In this document: positions 7,535 to 17,413 of the stretch, piece after piece | Numbering within the stretch: the stretch's first letter is position 1 | Layout of the letters: each line of letters starts with the position of its first letter | DNA from: Pseudoduganella rivuli | Lineage (GTDB): Bacteria > Pseudomonadota > Gammaproteobacteria > Burkholderiales > Burkholderiaceae_D | Direction: 5' to 3' | DNA: 64,000 bases | Assembly: GCF_009674485.1 (NCBI RefSeq) | Contig: NZ_WKJJ01000011.1 | Span: 1 to 64,000 of the forward strand | Translations under genes and position numbers: made by a program | The notes under the pieces: generated by a model | What the model was told of the DNA's origin: nothing | Database searches by the model: none | Seen by the model: the letters and a program-made list of their open reading frames with translations, nothing else

Positions 7535-10000
7535 TCAAACAGACGCAAACACCTGCGCCGCATCGATAATCTGAATCAGCCCGCCTCCGCTGCCCGGATT
7601 GACCACTTGCTTGACCAGCGCGGCCTGGTCCGCGTGGAACAGCGGCACCGGCGTGATTTGCGCGTCGTCGAATTTCGCCACCACGTCGAGGTCATCGACC
7701 AGCAAACCCACCGTCTTGCCTTCGTTGCGGGCCACGATTACTTGCGAGCGCTGCGTGACGGGCGTCGGGCGGCCATGCAGCAGCACGCCGAGGTCGTAGA
7801 CCCAGCACAGGTCTTCAGCCGCGTCCAGCGCGATGACGCCGACACAGGCCGCGCCCGAACCCATCGTGACGGGCCGGATTTTCGATGCGCACTGCGCCTC
7901 CTGGACATCGGTGGCGGCAATCGCGAACTGGCCCGTGTCGACGTAAAAAGTGGCGAATTCCGCGCCGGACGCCGTCATCGACATGCCGCCCGGCAGCGCG
8001 GCGCTTTGCCGCAGCCGGGGCACGCCGTTGCGCAGCGCGCCCAGCGTCTCGATCACCACGGCGACCACGCCGGCGCCGGTGAATTCGCGGTAGCCATGCG
8101 ACGCCGTGGCGCCCGCAATCGCATACTGGCCGTCATGCGCCATGAAACCGGAACGGCTGTCGCCGCCTTCCAGCGCCAGCATCGCCGGATCGAGCGCCAG
8201 CACGCTGCCGACCGGGCGCGACGCATCGGTACTGCACAGGACCTTGCCGTCGCGGTCGACAAAATACGCCTGCATGCCGCCCGCGTCCGAATCCCCCAGC
8301 ACCCCCTGCAGCATCGCCAGCAATTCCACGGCCGCATCGAACACGATGCCGATGCCACCAACGATCTTCGCATCGTCATCCGGGTCGCGGATCGCCGCAT
8401 GATAGATGTACGTCGGCCGCCCGCCATACAGCGGGCTGGCTTCGAAAGGCGACACGTGATATTCCTGGTCGCTGCGCAGCGCCATGACCCGCGCCAGCGC
8501 CGCGTCATCGATGGTGTCCGCCGCGTGTCCACGCGAGCTGGCCAGGATGCGCCCCTGCGCGTCGTACACGACGATCGTGCTGTACACGGTGTAGAGCGAA
8601 TTGATGTGGGCAAGGATGCGCTCCATGCGCGCCGCCTTGTCGGGGTCGGCGCCCGCGGTCAGCGCGCGCAGCGCGGGCGACAAGGCCCACCAGCGGCAAT
8701 CGGCCACCCGCTCATATAAATTGCGGTCGGCCAGGTCCACCAGCAGGTGCGAAACAAATTCGCTGTTGCGCAAGCCGGACGACAGCACGGTTTCAAACAA
8801 GTCGCGGATCGATTCCAGGAACAGCGCGTTGCTGCGCGCACCCGTCTCGCTGATCTGTTCCAGGATCGCCTGCAACCGCAGGAAGTCGCCCTCCTGCCCC
8901 GCCGACATCACCTGGCCGTTCCACACCACGCGCCGGATCATGTTGGCCGCGTTCATGATCTCGAACAGCGGCGGGCAAAAGTCCCGCGCATGGGACAGCA
9001 AGCCGTCGGCCCACGTCTGGTCCAGTCCCGCCAGCACGGCGGTGGAAGCGCCGTGGAAGGCCACGTCGAGCGGAATCATGACCTGGCCCTGCCAGCCTTG
9101 CGGCCCCGGATAGCCCTGGTAGCCCGGCGACGCGAAGGTACGCACCAGGTATTCGCGGCCCGCGTACATCATGGCTTCCGGCGACCCGCCGGGATTGGTC
9201 GGCACTTGCGCCCCCACGGGAATCCATACCGGATCGGCGCTGGCGATCACCTGGCCGGCGCCGTCCAGCAGCAACATGTTCGAGCGCTGCAGGCGGTCGC
9301 GGTGGGTGCCGAAAATGCGCGCCATTTCTTCTTCGAATGAAAAGCACAGGCACAGCAAGCCCACCACGGCGCCGGTGCGCGGATGGTGGATGCGGCGCGA
9401 ATAAATCAGCGCCGAACGCTTGTCGGGACGCAGGTCGCTGGCGCGGAACGTTTCGACGTAACCGTCGGTGGCCAGCGTCTGCGCGATCAGCGGATCGCGG
9501 CTGCCTTCCACCGGCGCCGATTCATCGATCTGCACCAGCACATTGCCCTCGGTATCGAGCAGCATGATTTCGTCGTACACCGTGTATTTGCGGCTGTACG
9601 CGCGCAGGCGGCTGCGCATCGCGCCGGGGTTGCCGGACAGGCCCGCGACAAATTCGCAGATGCCCGCATCGGTGGCCAGGAACCCCACGTCGGCGGTACG
9701 CTCATACAGATTGCGCACCACGATTTCAATCACGTAATGGGCCTTGGTATTCAGTTCGGCCATCGCATTGCTCATCTTTTCATGCGCGAGACTGGCCACC
9801 AGTTCCCCTTCCAGTTCGCCGAAACCCTGGCGTGTGGCGGCAATCGTCGGCAGGATCGAGCGCGCCTCCGCCGCGCAATTCATCTTGGCGGACGCTTCGA
9901 TCATGCGCCACATCAGGTTCAGTTCGTGCAGCGAACGCTTGCAGTGTCCCACATCGTGCATATACGGCAGCAGCCTGCCTACATCCAATAATTTGCTCAT
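7535..10000 (-). CDS. Soluble double-Cache protein with C-terminal CheW domain
   Basis: An 821-residue protein without any membrane helix. Two related units are visible: residues about 88-345 and 420-655, each starting with a helix containing RNLYER.AD, then a segment with YTVYD/YTVYS and a strand (EIMLLDTEGNVLVQID; TIVVYDAQGRILASS), typical of Cache sensor folds. Residues about 680-821 are a CheW-like domain (YVDTGQFAIAATDVQE, then GLLVDDLDVVAKF), which would dock on a CheA-type kinase. There is no methyl-accepting signalling domain. It therefore looks like a cytoplasmic sensor feeding the chemotaxis array through CheW. I placed the start at 10000, with AGGTGA upstream, rather than 13 codons earlier. 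No che genes are adjacent. Confidence 0.82.
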   Translation of the reverse strand: MSKLLDVGRLLPYMHDVGHCKRSLHELNLMWRMIEASAKMNCAAEARSILPTIAATRQGFGELEGELVASLAHEKMSNAMAELNTKAHYVIEIVVRNLYERTADVGFLATDAGICEFVAGLSGNPGAMRSRLRAYSRKYTVYDEIMLLDTEGNVLVQIDESAPVEGSRDPLIAQTLATDGYVETFRASDLRPDKRSALIYSRRIHHPRTGAVVGLLCLCFSFEEEMARIFGTHRDRLQRSNMLLLDGAGQVIASADPVWIPVGAQVPTNPGGSPEAMMYAGREYLVRTFASPGYQGYPGPQGWQGQVMIPLDVAFHGASTAVLAGLDQTWADGLLSHARDFCPPLFEIMNAANMIRRVVWNGQVMSAGQEGDFLRLQAILEQISETGARSNALFLESIRDLFETVLSSGLRNSEFVSHLLVDLADRNLYERVADCRWWALSPALRALTAGADPDKAARMERILAHINSLYTVYSTIVVYDAQGRILASSRGHAADTIDDAALARVMALRSDQEYHVSPFEASPLYGGRPTYIYHAAIRDPDDDAKIVGGIGIVFDAAVELLAMLQGVLGDSDAGGMQAYFVDRDGKVLCSTDASRPVGSVLALDPAMLALEGGDSRSGFMAHDGQYAIAGATASHGYREFTGAGVVAVVIETLGALRNGVPRLRQSAALPGGMSMTASGAEFATFYVDTGQFAIAATDVQEAQCASKIRPVTMGSGAACVGVIALDAAEDLCWVYDLGVLLHGRPTPVTQRSQVIVARNEGKTVGLLVDDLDVVAKFDDAQITPVPLFHADQAALVKQVVNPGSGGGLIQIIDAAQVFASV

Positions 10001-10207
10001 AGCGGTCACCTGATTCAGCCTTGCGGCCCGGCCGTCCAATGTAGGGAGTCCTGCACCATGGAACGGCCCCCAAACTGTGCAGGAAAGCTGAAAGTCCCAT
10101 GCTGCTAGCCACTTCCAGCCATCGCCTAGTTCTCAAAAGCAATTCCCGGGCCAGCCCGCCGTCGCCAGCGCCCGTGCTCATGACGGTGAGTGATTGGGGC
10201 GGCTCCG

Positions 10208-10236
10208 TTGACACCCGTAAGGGCAATCCTGATACT
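10208..10236 (+). promoter_or_regulatory. Sigma-70 promoter of the rhamnogalacturonan operon
   Basis: TTGACA at 10208-10213 is a perfect -35 box; GATACT at 10231-10236 matches four of six bases of the -10 box at the ideal 17-bp spacing. Transcription would begin near 10243, giving a leader of about 23 nt with GAGGT before the ATG at 10266. Confidence 0.65.
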
Positions 10237-10265
10237 CGTCCATCACGATTGATGTGAGGTGCATA

Positions 10266-12110
10266 ATGAAACGATGGTTGTCCGCCGCCCTGTCTGTGCT
10301 GGCTGTCTGCGCCGTGGCGGCGCCCGCCGGCGCCAGCCGCCAGGTGGAAAAACTGGACCGGGGCGCGGTGGCGATTGCCGCCAATGGCGGCGTGTTCATC
10401 GGCTGGCGCGTGCTGGCGACCGATGCCCCGGGCACCGCGTTCAACCTGTACCGCAACGGCAAAAAACTCAACGGCGCGCCGCTGGCGGTGTCAAACTTCA
10501 CCGACCCGGACGGCAAGCCCGGCGCGACGTACACGGTGCGCGCCGTCATTGGCGGCAAGGAAGCGCCGGCAGCGGCCGCCGGCGCCGTCTGGCGGCAACC
10601 CTACCTGTCGATTCCCGTGCAAAAGCCGCAGGATGGCGTGACGCCGGACGGCCATCCATACACTTACCAGATCAATGACGGCTCCGCCGCCGACCTCGAT
10701 GGCGACGGCCAGTATGAATTGCTGGTCAAGTGGCAGCCCACCAATGCACACGACAATTCGCAGGCGGGCTACACGGGCAATACCTTTCTGGATGCGTACC
10801 GCCTGGACGGCAGACGCCTGTGGCGCATCGACCTCGGCAGGAACATTCGCGCCGGCGCGCACTATACGACGTTCCTCGCTTACGACTTCGATGGCGACGG
10901 CAAGGCCGAAGTCATGGTGAAAACCGCCGATGGCACGGTGGACGGCGTCGGTAACACCATCGGCGACGCCGCCAGGGATTACCGCAACGCGCGCGGCTAT
11001 GTGCTGGACGGCCCGGAATTCATCACCGTGTTCAATGGCGTCACGGGCGCCGCCATGGCGACGCAACCGTACCTGCCGGCCCGGGGCGACGTGGCCGCCT
11101 GGGGCGACGCCTACGGCAACCGGGTCGACCGTTTCCTCGGCGGCGTCGCCTACCTCGATAGCGAGCGCCCCAGCGCGGTGTTTACACGCGGCTATTACAC
11201 GCGGGCCGTGATTGCCGCGTGGGACTGGCGCGGCGGCAAGCTGACCAGCCGCTGGGTCTACGACACCGACAAGGACGACCCTATAGGCAAGCCGGGGCTG
11301 TACCACCAGGGCGCGCACTGGCTGTCCGTGGCCGATGCCGACGGCGACGGGCTGGACGACATTATTTATGGCGCGGCCACCGTGTCCGGCAAAGGCACGC
11401 TGCTGTACAGCACGGGCCTGTGCCATGGCGATGCGCTGCACGTCGGCAAGCTCGATCCGCACCGTCCCGGCCTGCAAGTGTTCATGGTGCATGAAACGCC
11501 CTCGTGCTACGGCAAGCACGGCGTGGAAATGCACGACGCCGCCACCGGCGCCCTCCTGTGGAGCGTGGATGGGCAAAACAAGGACGTGGGCCGCGGCGTC
11601 TGCATGGACATCGATCCCGGTTATCCGGGCGAGGAATGCTGGGGCGCCGTGGGTGGCCTGATGAGCGCCGCGGGCAAGGAAATTTCACCGAACCGTCCGC
11701 GCGCCATGAACTTCGGCCTGTGGTGGGATGGCGACGCGCTGCGCGAATCGCTGGACGGCGTGCGCGTGGCCAAGTGGAAGCCCGCCAGCGGCACGCTGGA
11801 AACGCTGCTCGATGGCGGCAGCCTTGGCGCGGCGTCCAACAACGGCACCAAGGCGACACCCGTGCTGTCGGCCGACCTGTTCGGCGACTGGCGCGAAGAA
11901 GTCGTGTGGCGCAGCCAGGACGACCAGGCGCTGCTGGTGTTTTCCACCACCATTCCCACGGCGATCCGCTTGCCGACCTTGATGCACGATACCCAATACC
12001 GGGTGCAGGTGGCCGCGCAAAACGCGGGCTACAACCAGCCGCCTCACCCCGGTTTCCACCTGGGCGACGGCATGGCGCCGCCCGTCCTGCAACCTGTTCA
12101 CACTCCCTGA
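10266..12110 (+). CDS. Rhamnogalacturonan lyase, family PL11
   Basis: A 614-residue secreted lyase that cuts the rhamnose-galacturonate backbone of rhamnogalacturonan-I by beta-elimination. After a signal peptide (MKRWLSAALSVLAVCAVAAPAGA) the mature start RQVEKLDRGAVAI and the segment VFIGWRVLATD are typical of PL11 enzymes (YesW/YesX in Bacillus). Repeated calcium-type loops DLDGDGQYE, DFDGDGKAE and DADGDGLDD fit the eight-bladed propeller of the family, and its length is normal. The ATG at 10266 follows GAGGT; an upstream GTG at 10254 is less likely. It is the first gene of the six-gene operon. Confidence 0.93.
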   Translation: MKRWLSAALSVLAVCAVAAPAGASRQVEKLDRGAVAIAANGGVFIGWRVLATDAPGTAFNLYRNGKKLNGAPLAVSNFTDPDGKPGATYTVRAVIGGKEAPAAAAGAVWRQPYLSIPVQKPQDGVTPDGHPYTYQINDGSAADLDGDGQYELLVKWQPTNAHDNSQAGYTGNTFLDAYRLDGRRLWRIDLGRNIRAGAHYTTFLAYDFDGDGKAEVMVKTADGTVDGVGNTIGDAARDYRNARGYVLDGPEFITVFNGVTGAAMATQPYLPARGDVAAWGDAYGNRVDRFLGGVAYLDSERPSAVFTRGYYTRAVIAAWDWRGGKLTSRWVYDTDKDDPIGKPGLYHQGAHWLSVADADGDGLDDIIYGAATVSGKGTLLYSTGLCHGDALHVGKLDPHRPGLQVFMVHETPSCYGKHGVEMHDAATGALLWSVDGQNKDVGRGVCMDIDPGYPGEECWGAVGGLMSAAGKEISPNRPRAMNFGLWWDGDALRESLDGVRVAKWKPASGTLETLLDGGSLGAASNNGTKATPVLSADLFGDWREEVVWRSQDDQALLVFSTTIPTAIRLPTLMHDTQYRVQVAAQNAGYNQPPHPGFHLGDGMAPPVLQPVHTP

Positions 12111-12130
12111 TCCCGCTGATGGAATCCACG

Positions 12131-13378
12131 ATGACTGCCGTAACGATCCTCACTTTCCGCCCCGCCCTGGCCACGCTGGCCGTGCTGGCCGCGCTGGGCG
12201 CCGCTTCCACCGATGCGCTGGCCGCGACAATGCAGGTCACCGCCTCGCACACGCTGAAACAGGCGCGGCCCGCTGAAACCATCGCAGTGCCCTGGGCGGA
12301 TGTCAACCGCCTGTTGCCGGGCGCGCTGCTGCAACGCATCGCCGTGCGCGACGCGCGCGGCAACCTGCTGCCGTACCAGGTCACCAACGTGGCGCCGGAA
12401 GCCAAGGACCCCGACAACAAGGGGATCGCGTACGGCGAACTGCTGTTCCAGCACGATTTCGCCGAAGGCGAGGCCAGTGCGGTATTTACCGTGGAAACCA
12501 CCGATACCGTGTCGCCGCCATTCCCGCCGAAGGTGTCGGCACGCTATGTGCCGGAACGGCTGGACGACTTCGCGTGGGAAAACGACAAGGTGGCGCACCG
12601 CACCTATGGACCCGCGCTGGCCGCGCCCGCGCCGGCCGGCAGCGGCAAGGAAGTGCTGGTCACCAGCGGCCTCGATATCTGGTTCAAGAAAGTCGCCTAC
12701 CCCATCGTCGACCGCTGGTACAACAAGGGCCATGACCATTACCACCACGACGAAGGTGAAGGCATGGACATGTACAACGTCGGCAAGACGCGCGGCGCGG
12801 GCGGCACCGGCGTGTGGGATGGCAAGGCGCTGCACACGGGCCGCAATTACGCGTCGTGGAAAGTCATCGCCAACGGCCCGCTGCGCGCCATCTTTGAATT
12901 GCGCTACGACGCCTGGGACGCCGGGGGCGTGGCGGTCTCGGAAGTCAAGCGCTTCACGGTGGACGCCGGCCGCTATTTCGACCAGGTCGACAGCACCTTT
13001 ACATTCGCCGGCCCTAAGCAACTCAACGTGGCCGTGGGCCTCAACAAGAACCCGACCGACAAGGGCCAGGAACCGCACGTGGCCGCCATTGCCGACGCAT
13101 CCAATCACTGGATCGGGCAATGGGTCACGCAGAAAAGCAATGGCGCCTTCGGCACCGCCGTGATCGTGCCCACGTCGGCCGGCTTTGCCGACGATGCGCT
13201 GAACCAGCTGATCGTGGCGCCCGTCACGTCCGGCCAGCCGCTGCGCTATTACACAGGCGCCGCGTGGGACCGCGCCAGCCCGTATCAAACGCAGGACGAC
13301 TGGCGCAGGCTGGTGGTGGCGGAAGCGGCGCGGCTGCGCGCGCCGGTAGCGATCAAAGTTTCCGCGCTGGCTCCATAA
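12131..13378 (+). CDS. DUF4861 family secreted protein
   Basis: A 415-residue protein with a signal peptide (hydrophobic run up to about residue 33, ending DALAA) and the DUF4861 fold over the rest. Distinct motifs are RWYNKGHDHYHHDEGEGMDMY, a histidine-rich patch that could bind a metal, and GLDIWFKKVAYPIVD. Family members sit in pectin and other polysaccharide utilisation loci of Bacteroidetes and Proteobacteria but have no confirmed enzyme activity. It lies 8 to 20 nt after the PL11 gene, so co-transcription is very likely. An ATG at 12119 is an alternative start; I prefer 12131, which has GGA at about seven bases. Confidence 0.85.
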   Translation: MTAVTILTFRPALATLAVLAALGAASTDALAATMQVTASHTLKQARPAETIAVPWADVNRLLPGALLQRIAVRDARGNLLPYQVTNVAPEAKDPDNKGIAYGELLFQHDFAEGEASAVFTVETTDTVSPPFPPKVSARYVPERLDDFAWENDKVAHRTYGPALAAPAPAGSGKEVLVTSGLDIWFKKVAYPIVDRWYNKGHDHYHHDEGEGMDMYNVGKTRGAGGTGVWDGKALHTGRNYASWKVIANGPLRAIFELRYDAWDAGGVAVSEVKRFTVDAGRYFDQVDSTFTFAGPKQLNVAVGLNKNPTDKGQEPHVAAIADASNHWIGQWVTQKSNGAFGTAVIVPTSAGFADDALNQLIVAPVTSGQPLRYYTGAAWDRASPYQTQDDWRRLVVAEAARLRAPVAIKVSALAP

Positions 13379-13412
13379 TCCAATCACACTGAATTTCTAT
13401 TCCGCTACCACC

Positions 13413-16142
13413 ATGGAACAAGCATCCCGCCGCAATTTCCTGAAGACCTCCGCGCTGGCCGCGTTGCCAGTAACGGCCGCCGCCGCCACCACTGCCTACG
13501 CTCCGGCCGCCCCCGCGCCGGCGGAAAAACCACCCGCCCGCCCCGATCCCGCGTCCGCCCGCAGCACAAGTCTGCACTGGCTGGAAGGCATCCCAGCGCT
13601 GACCGATGGCGCGACCGTCGGCGTCCCCTGGCCACAGGGCGTGCACCAGGATGGCCAGGCGTTCGCGCTGGCCGGCCCGGATGGTGCCGAGGTGCCGATG
13701 CAAACGTGGCCGCTGGCATGGTGGCCGGACGGATCGCTGAAATGGACGGCGCACGCGTTGCCCGCCGGGGCGGGTTTATCCCCTGAACTGGCGCTGCGTG
13801 CGGCGCCACCGAAGGCGCAGGTGCGGCACGGCGTGACGGTGCGCGAGCACGGCGGCGATATCGACGTCGATACGGGCGTGATCCGCTGCACCATCGCGCG
13901 CACGGGGCGCTACCTGATCAAATCCATCGTCCGCAATGGCCGTACGACGTTGGCCAGTGGCAGGCTGGTGGCGCTGACGGATAACGGTCCCGCAGCCGAG
14001 GCCGCCGCCGTGGCGCAGACACGCTACGAAAGCGTGGTGCAAAAGGCTACGATCGAGCAACAGGGACCGGTGCGCGCCGTGGTGCGCATCGAGGGCCGCC
14101 ACCGCGCGGCGGGGCGCGACTGGCTGCCGTTCACCGTGCGCCTGTATTTTTATGCGGGTGGCGACGCCGTGCGCGTGATGCACACGTTTATCTTCGACGG
14201 CGATGAAAACAAGGATTTCGTGCGCGGCATCGGCCTGCGCTTTGCCGTCCCGATGACCGATGCGCTGTACGACCGCCACGTGCGCTTTGCCGGCGACGGC
14301 AACGGCATCTGGGGCGAAGGCGTGCGCAACCTCACGGGCTTGCGGCGCGATCCGGGCGCCGCGTTCCGCCAGGCGCAGGTGGAAGGCAAGGCTTGCCCGG
14401 CGCTCGATACCATGAACCCGCAAGTGCGCAAGCTGATGCACCTGGTGCCCGCGTGGGGCGATTACACGCTGTCGCAACTGTCGGCCGACGGTTTCCAGGT
14501 GCGCAAGCGCACCAAGGCGGGTCATGGCTGGATCGATGCGTCGTGGGGCAAGCGCGCCCCGGGCTGCGGCTATATCGGCGGCGCCGCCGGCGGCATGGCG
14601 TTCGGACTGCGCGATTTCTGGCAGCGCCATCCGACACAGCTCGATATCCGCCATGCGCACACGGAAGCGGCCGAAGTCACGGTCTGGATGTGGTCTCCCG
14701 ACGCGCCGGCCATGGACATCCGCTTCTACCACGACGGCATAGGCATGGAAACCCATGAACAGGAACTCGAAGGCCTGGAAATCACGTACGAGGATTACGA
14801 AAAAGGCTTCGGTTCGCCGTATGGCGTCGCGCGCAGCAGCGAGATCACCTTGTGGGCGCTGGAGGCAACGCCGTCGCGCGAGCGCCTGGCGCGGATGGCG
14901 GACAACGTGCGCACCTTGCCGCAACTGGTGGCGCCCCCGACGCACTACCTCGCCTGCGGCATCTTTGGCGGCTTGTGGAGTTTGCCGGACCGTTCGCAAC
15001 CGGCCAAGGCGGCCATCGAAGACGAACTGGACCGCCGTTTCGACTTTTACAAGGGCCAGGTCGAACAGCACCACTGGTACGGCTTCTGGAATTACGGCGA
15101 CGTGATGCACACCTACGATGCCGACCGCCACGTGTGGCGCTACGACGTGGGCGGCTTCGCGTGGGACAACTCGGAACTGTCGCCCGACCTGTGGCTGTGG
15201 TATGCCTTCCTGCGCAGCGGCCGCGCCGATATTTTCCGCTTTGCCGAAGCCATGGTGCGGCACACCAGCGAAGTCGATATCCACCACCTGGGCCGTTTCG
15301 CGGGGCTGGGCTCGCGCCACAATGTGCAGCACTGGGGTTGCAGCGCCAAGCAGGTGCGCATCAGTGCAGCCATCTACCGCCGCTTTTACTATTACCTGAC
15401 CGGTGACGAGCGCATCGGCGACGTGATGCGGGAATTGCTGGACGCCGATGCCAAGCTGGCCGAGGTCGATCCGGTGCGCAAGCGCTCGGAAGAGCCGGAA
15501 AAGGGCAACTACCCGGCCCGCATCAGCTTCGGCACCGACTGGGGTTCGCTGGCGGGCAACTGGCTGACGGAATGGGAGCGCCGTGGCGCCGTGGCGCAGC
15601 GCAGCCGCGACAAGCTGCTGACCGGCATGCGCGATATCGCCGCATTGCCCAAGGGCTTCTTCAGCGCCAGCCGCGCCGGCTATGAACCCGCCACGGGGCG
15701 GCTGCACGACACCACCAATGGCGGCGTGGCGGCCAGCCACTTGAACGCGGTGTTCGGCGCCGTGGAAATCTTCGCGGAACTCATCGCGCTGACGGGCCAG
15801 CAGGAATTCGAACGGGCCTGGCTGCAGTACTGCCGGCTGTACAACGCGCCGAAAGAACAGCAGAAGCGGGAACTGGGCAGCGTCCACGGCGGCACGTCCG
15901 CGCTGACCATCGGCCATTCGCGCCTGACGGCGTATGCCGCCTGGCGCACCGGCGACGCCGCGCTGGCGCGGCGCGCGTGGCAGGAATTCCACGGCCGCAC
16001 GGGCGGCTCGCGGCCTGTGCCCGTTTCCGGGCCCGCCGTCATGAATCCGGGCCAGGAAATCGCCAACGCCAGCACCAACGACACGGCGCAGTGGTGCCTG
16101 GCCGCGATCCAGAACCTGGCGCTGGTGGGAGACTATCTGTGA
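13413..16142 (+). CDS. Exo-rhamnogalacturonan lyase-like protein (PcRGLX/YetA, PL26)
   Basis: A 909-residue exported protein. A twin-arginine signal is visible (RRNFLKTSALAALPV), so it is folded before export. The mature part shows the three-domain pattern of PcRGLX/YetA proteins, the PL26 exo-acting rhamnogalacturonan lyases: an N-terminal beta domain (TSLHWLEGIPALTDGATVGV, WPDGSLKW), a central domain and a C-terminal alpha-barrel with aromatic-rich motifs (HHWYGFWNYGDVMHTYD, GGFAWDNSELSP). Such enzymes release unsaturated disaccharides from chain ends and complement the endo-acting PL11 enzyme. The last codons overlap the next gene by 4 nt. Confidence 0.85.
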   Translation: MEQASRRNFLKTSALAALPVTAAAATTAYAPAAPAPAEKPPARPDPASARSTSLHWLEGIPALTDGATVGVPWPQGVHQDGQAFALAGPDGAEVPMQTWPLAWWPDGSLKWTAHALPAGAGLSPELALRAAPPKAQVRHGVTVREHGGDIDVDTGVIRCTIARTGRYLIKSIVRNGRTTLASGRLVALTDNGPAAEAAAVAQTRYESVVQKATIEQQGPVRAVVRIEGRHRAAGRDWLPFTVRLYFYAGGDAVRVMHTFIFDGDENKDFVRGIGLRFAVPMTDALYDRHVRFAGDGNGIWGEGVRNLTGLRRDPGAAFRQAQVEGKACPALDTMNPQVRKLMHLVPAWGDYTLSQLSADGFQVRKRTKAGHGWIDASWGKRAPGCGYIGGAAGGMAFGLRDFWQRHPTQLDIRHAHTEAAEVTVWMWSPDAPAMDIRFYHDGIGMETHEQELEGLEITYEDYEKGFGSPYGVARSSEITLWALEATPSRERLARMADNVRTLPQLVAPPTHYLACGIFGGLWSLPDRSQPAKAAIEDELDRRFDFYKGQVEQHHWYGFWNYGDVMHTYDADRHVWRYDVGGFAWDNSELSPDLWLWYAFLRSGRADIFRFAEAMVRHTSEVDIHHLGRFAGLGSRHNVQHWGCSAKQVRISAAIYRRFYYYLTGDERIGDVMRELLDADAKLAEVDPVRKRSEEPEKGNYPARISFGTDWGSLAGNWLTEWERRGAVAQRSRDKLLTGMRDIAALPKGFFSASRAGYEPATGRLHDTTNGGVAASHLNAVFGAVEIFAELIALTGQQEFERAWLQYCRLYNAPKEQQKRELGSVHGGTSALTIGHSRLTAYAAWRTGDAALARRAWQEFHGRTGGSRPVPVSGPAVMNPGQEIANASTNDTAQWCLAAIQNLALVGDYL

Positions 16143-17413
16143 ACAAGTACACCATTGCACTGGCGGCCGCGCTGCTGGCCGTCGCCAGCCAGGCGCAGGC
16201 CGACGCGCCGCGCCGCTTCGATTTCACCGATGGCCAGCCGCAGGCTGGCTACACGCACGTTGGCCGCGACACCTTGTATGCCAAGGAGCGCGGCTATGGC
16301 TTTGAAACGGCGACCCGGGCGGACAAGCCCGCGTATTTTTCCGTGGACTTGCCGGAGGGGAATTACAACGTGACCGTCACGCTGGGCGGCGGTACGGCCG
16401 GCGTCACCACGATCAAATCCGAGCTGCGCCGCCTGATGCTGGAAAACGTGCGCACGGCGCCGGGCGCCACCGAGCAGCGCACCTTTACCGTCAATGTGCG
16501 TACGCCCCGCATCGCTGCGTCCAACACGCTGGCCGGCGGCGCCGTCAAGCTGAAGGCGCCGCGCGAAACCGTGCAGGAAGCGTGGAACTGGGACCCGCGC
16601 CTGACCCTGGAATTCAATGGCGAACACCCGGCCGTGCGCGCCATCGACATCGCACCGGTGCAGGCGCCGACCGTGTTCCTGCTGGGCGACTCCACTGTGA
16701 GCGACCAGCCGGGCGAACCGTATGCCAGCTGGGGCCAGATGCTGCCCCGCTTCTTCAAGCCGGGTATCGCGATCGCCAACCACGCGGAATCCGGCGAGAC
16801 GTACCGCGACTCGCTGCAGCGGCGGCGGCTGGACAAGGTGCTGTCGGCCATGAAGCCGGGCGACACCGTGCTGATGCAATTCGGCCATAACGACCAGAAG
16901 CAGATCAAGGAGGGCAAAGGCGGACCGTTCACGACCTATCTTGACGAAATCCGGCTGCACGTGGCGGCGATCCGCGCCCATGGCGGCATTCCCGTCATCC
17001 TGTCGTCGATGGAGCGGCGCGCATTCGACGCCAACGGCAAGGTGGCGCCATCGCTGATCGACTACGCCAATGCCGCGCGCCAGGCCGCCACGGAAATGAA
17101 CACACCGTTCATCGACTTGAACGCGCTCAGCAAACCCTTCTACGAAACCCTGGGCGTGGAAGCATCGAAGGCGGCGTTCGCCCAGCCGCAAGGCAAGGTC
17201 GACAACACCCACCACAACAATTACGGCGCCTACCAGCTGGCGCAAATGGTGGCCACCGGCATGCGCCGGCAAGGCTTGGCTGCAGCGTACTGGCTGGCCG
17301 ACGGCTATGGCGCGTACGATCCCGCCAGGCCCGATCCGGTGGCGGCGTTTGCCGTCCCGCCAAGCCCGAACCATACCAACGAGCGCCCGCTGGGCGACGA
17401 GGCCAATCAATGA
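16139..17413 (+). CDS. Rhamnogalacturonan acetylesterase, family CE12
   Basis: A 424-residue secreted SGNH hydrolase that removes acetyl groups from rhamnogalacturonan, opening the backbone to the lyases. A signal peptide (ALAAALLAVASQAQA) is followed by a beta-sandwich of about 130 residues and then the catalytic domain: nucleophile in LLGDSTVSD, oxyanion residue in QFGHND, and the Asp-His pair in DNTHHNNYGAYQL. The GTG start overlaps the PL26 stop codon (GTGA) with GGGAG before it, so the two are translationally coupled. The N-terminal accessory domain is usual for bacterial RhgT-like two-domain enzymes. Confidence 0.9.
   Translation: MNKYTIALAAALLAVASQAQADAPRRFDFTDGQPQAGYTHVGRDTLYAKERGYGFETATRADKPAYFSVDLPEGNYNVTVTLGGGTAGVTTIKSELRRLMLENVRTAPGATEQRTFTVNVRTPRIAASNTLAGGAVKLKAPRETVQEAWNWDPRLTLEFNGEHPAVRAIDIAPVQAPTVFLLGDSTVSDQPGEPYASWGQMLPRFFKPGIAIANHAESGETYRDSLQRRRLDKVLSAMKPGDTVLMQFGHNDQKQIKEGKGGPFTTYLDEIRLHVAAIRAHGGIPVILSSMERRAFDANGKVAPSLIDYANAARQAATEMNTPFIDLNALSKPFYETLGVEASKAAFAQPQGKVDNTHHNNYGAYQLAQMVATGMRRQGLAAAYWLADGYGAYDPARPDPVAAFAVPPSPNHTNERPLGDEANQ

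Noticed and set aside
13776..16160. Very long open frame opposite to the PL26 gene (794 codons)
   Set aside because: High GC at codon third positions leaves the reverse frame without stops; the translation is His/Arg/Gly rich with no domain and the sense gene is well supported.
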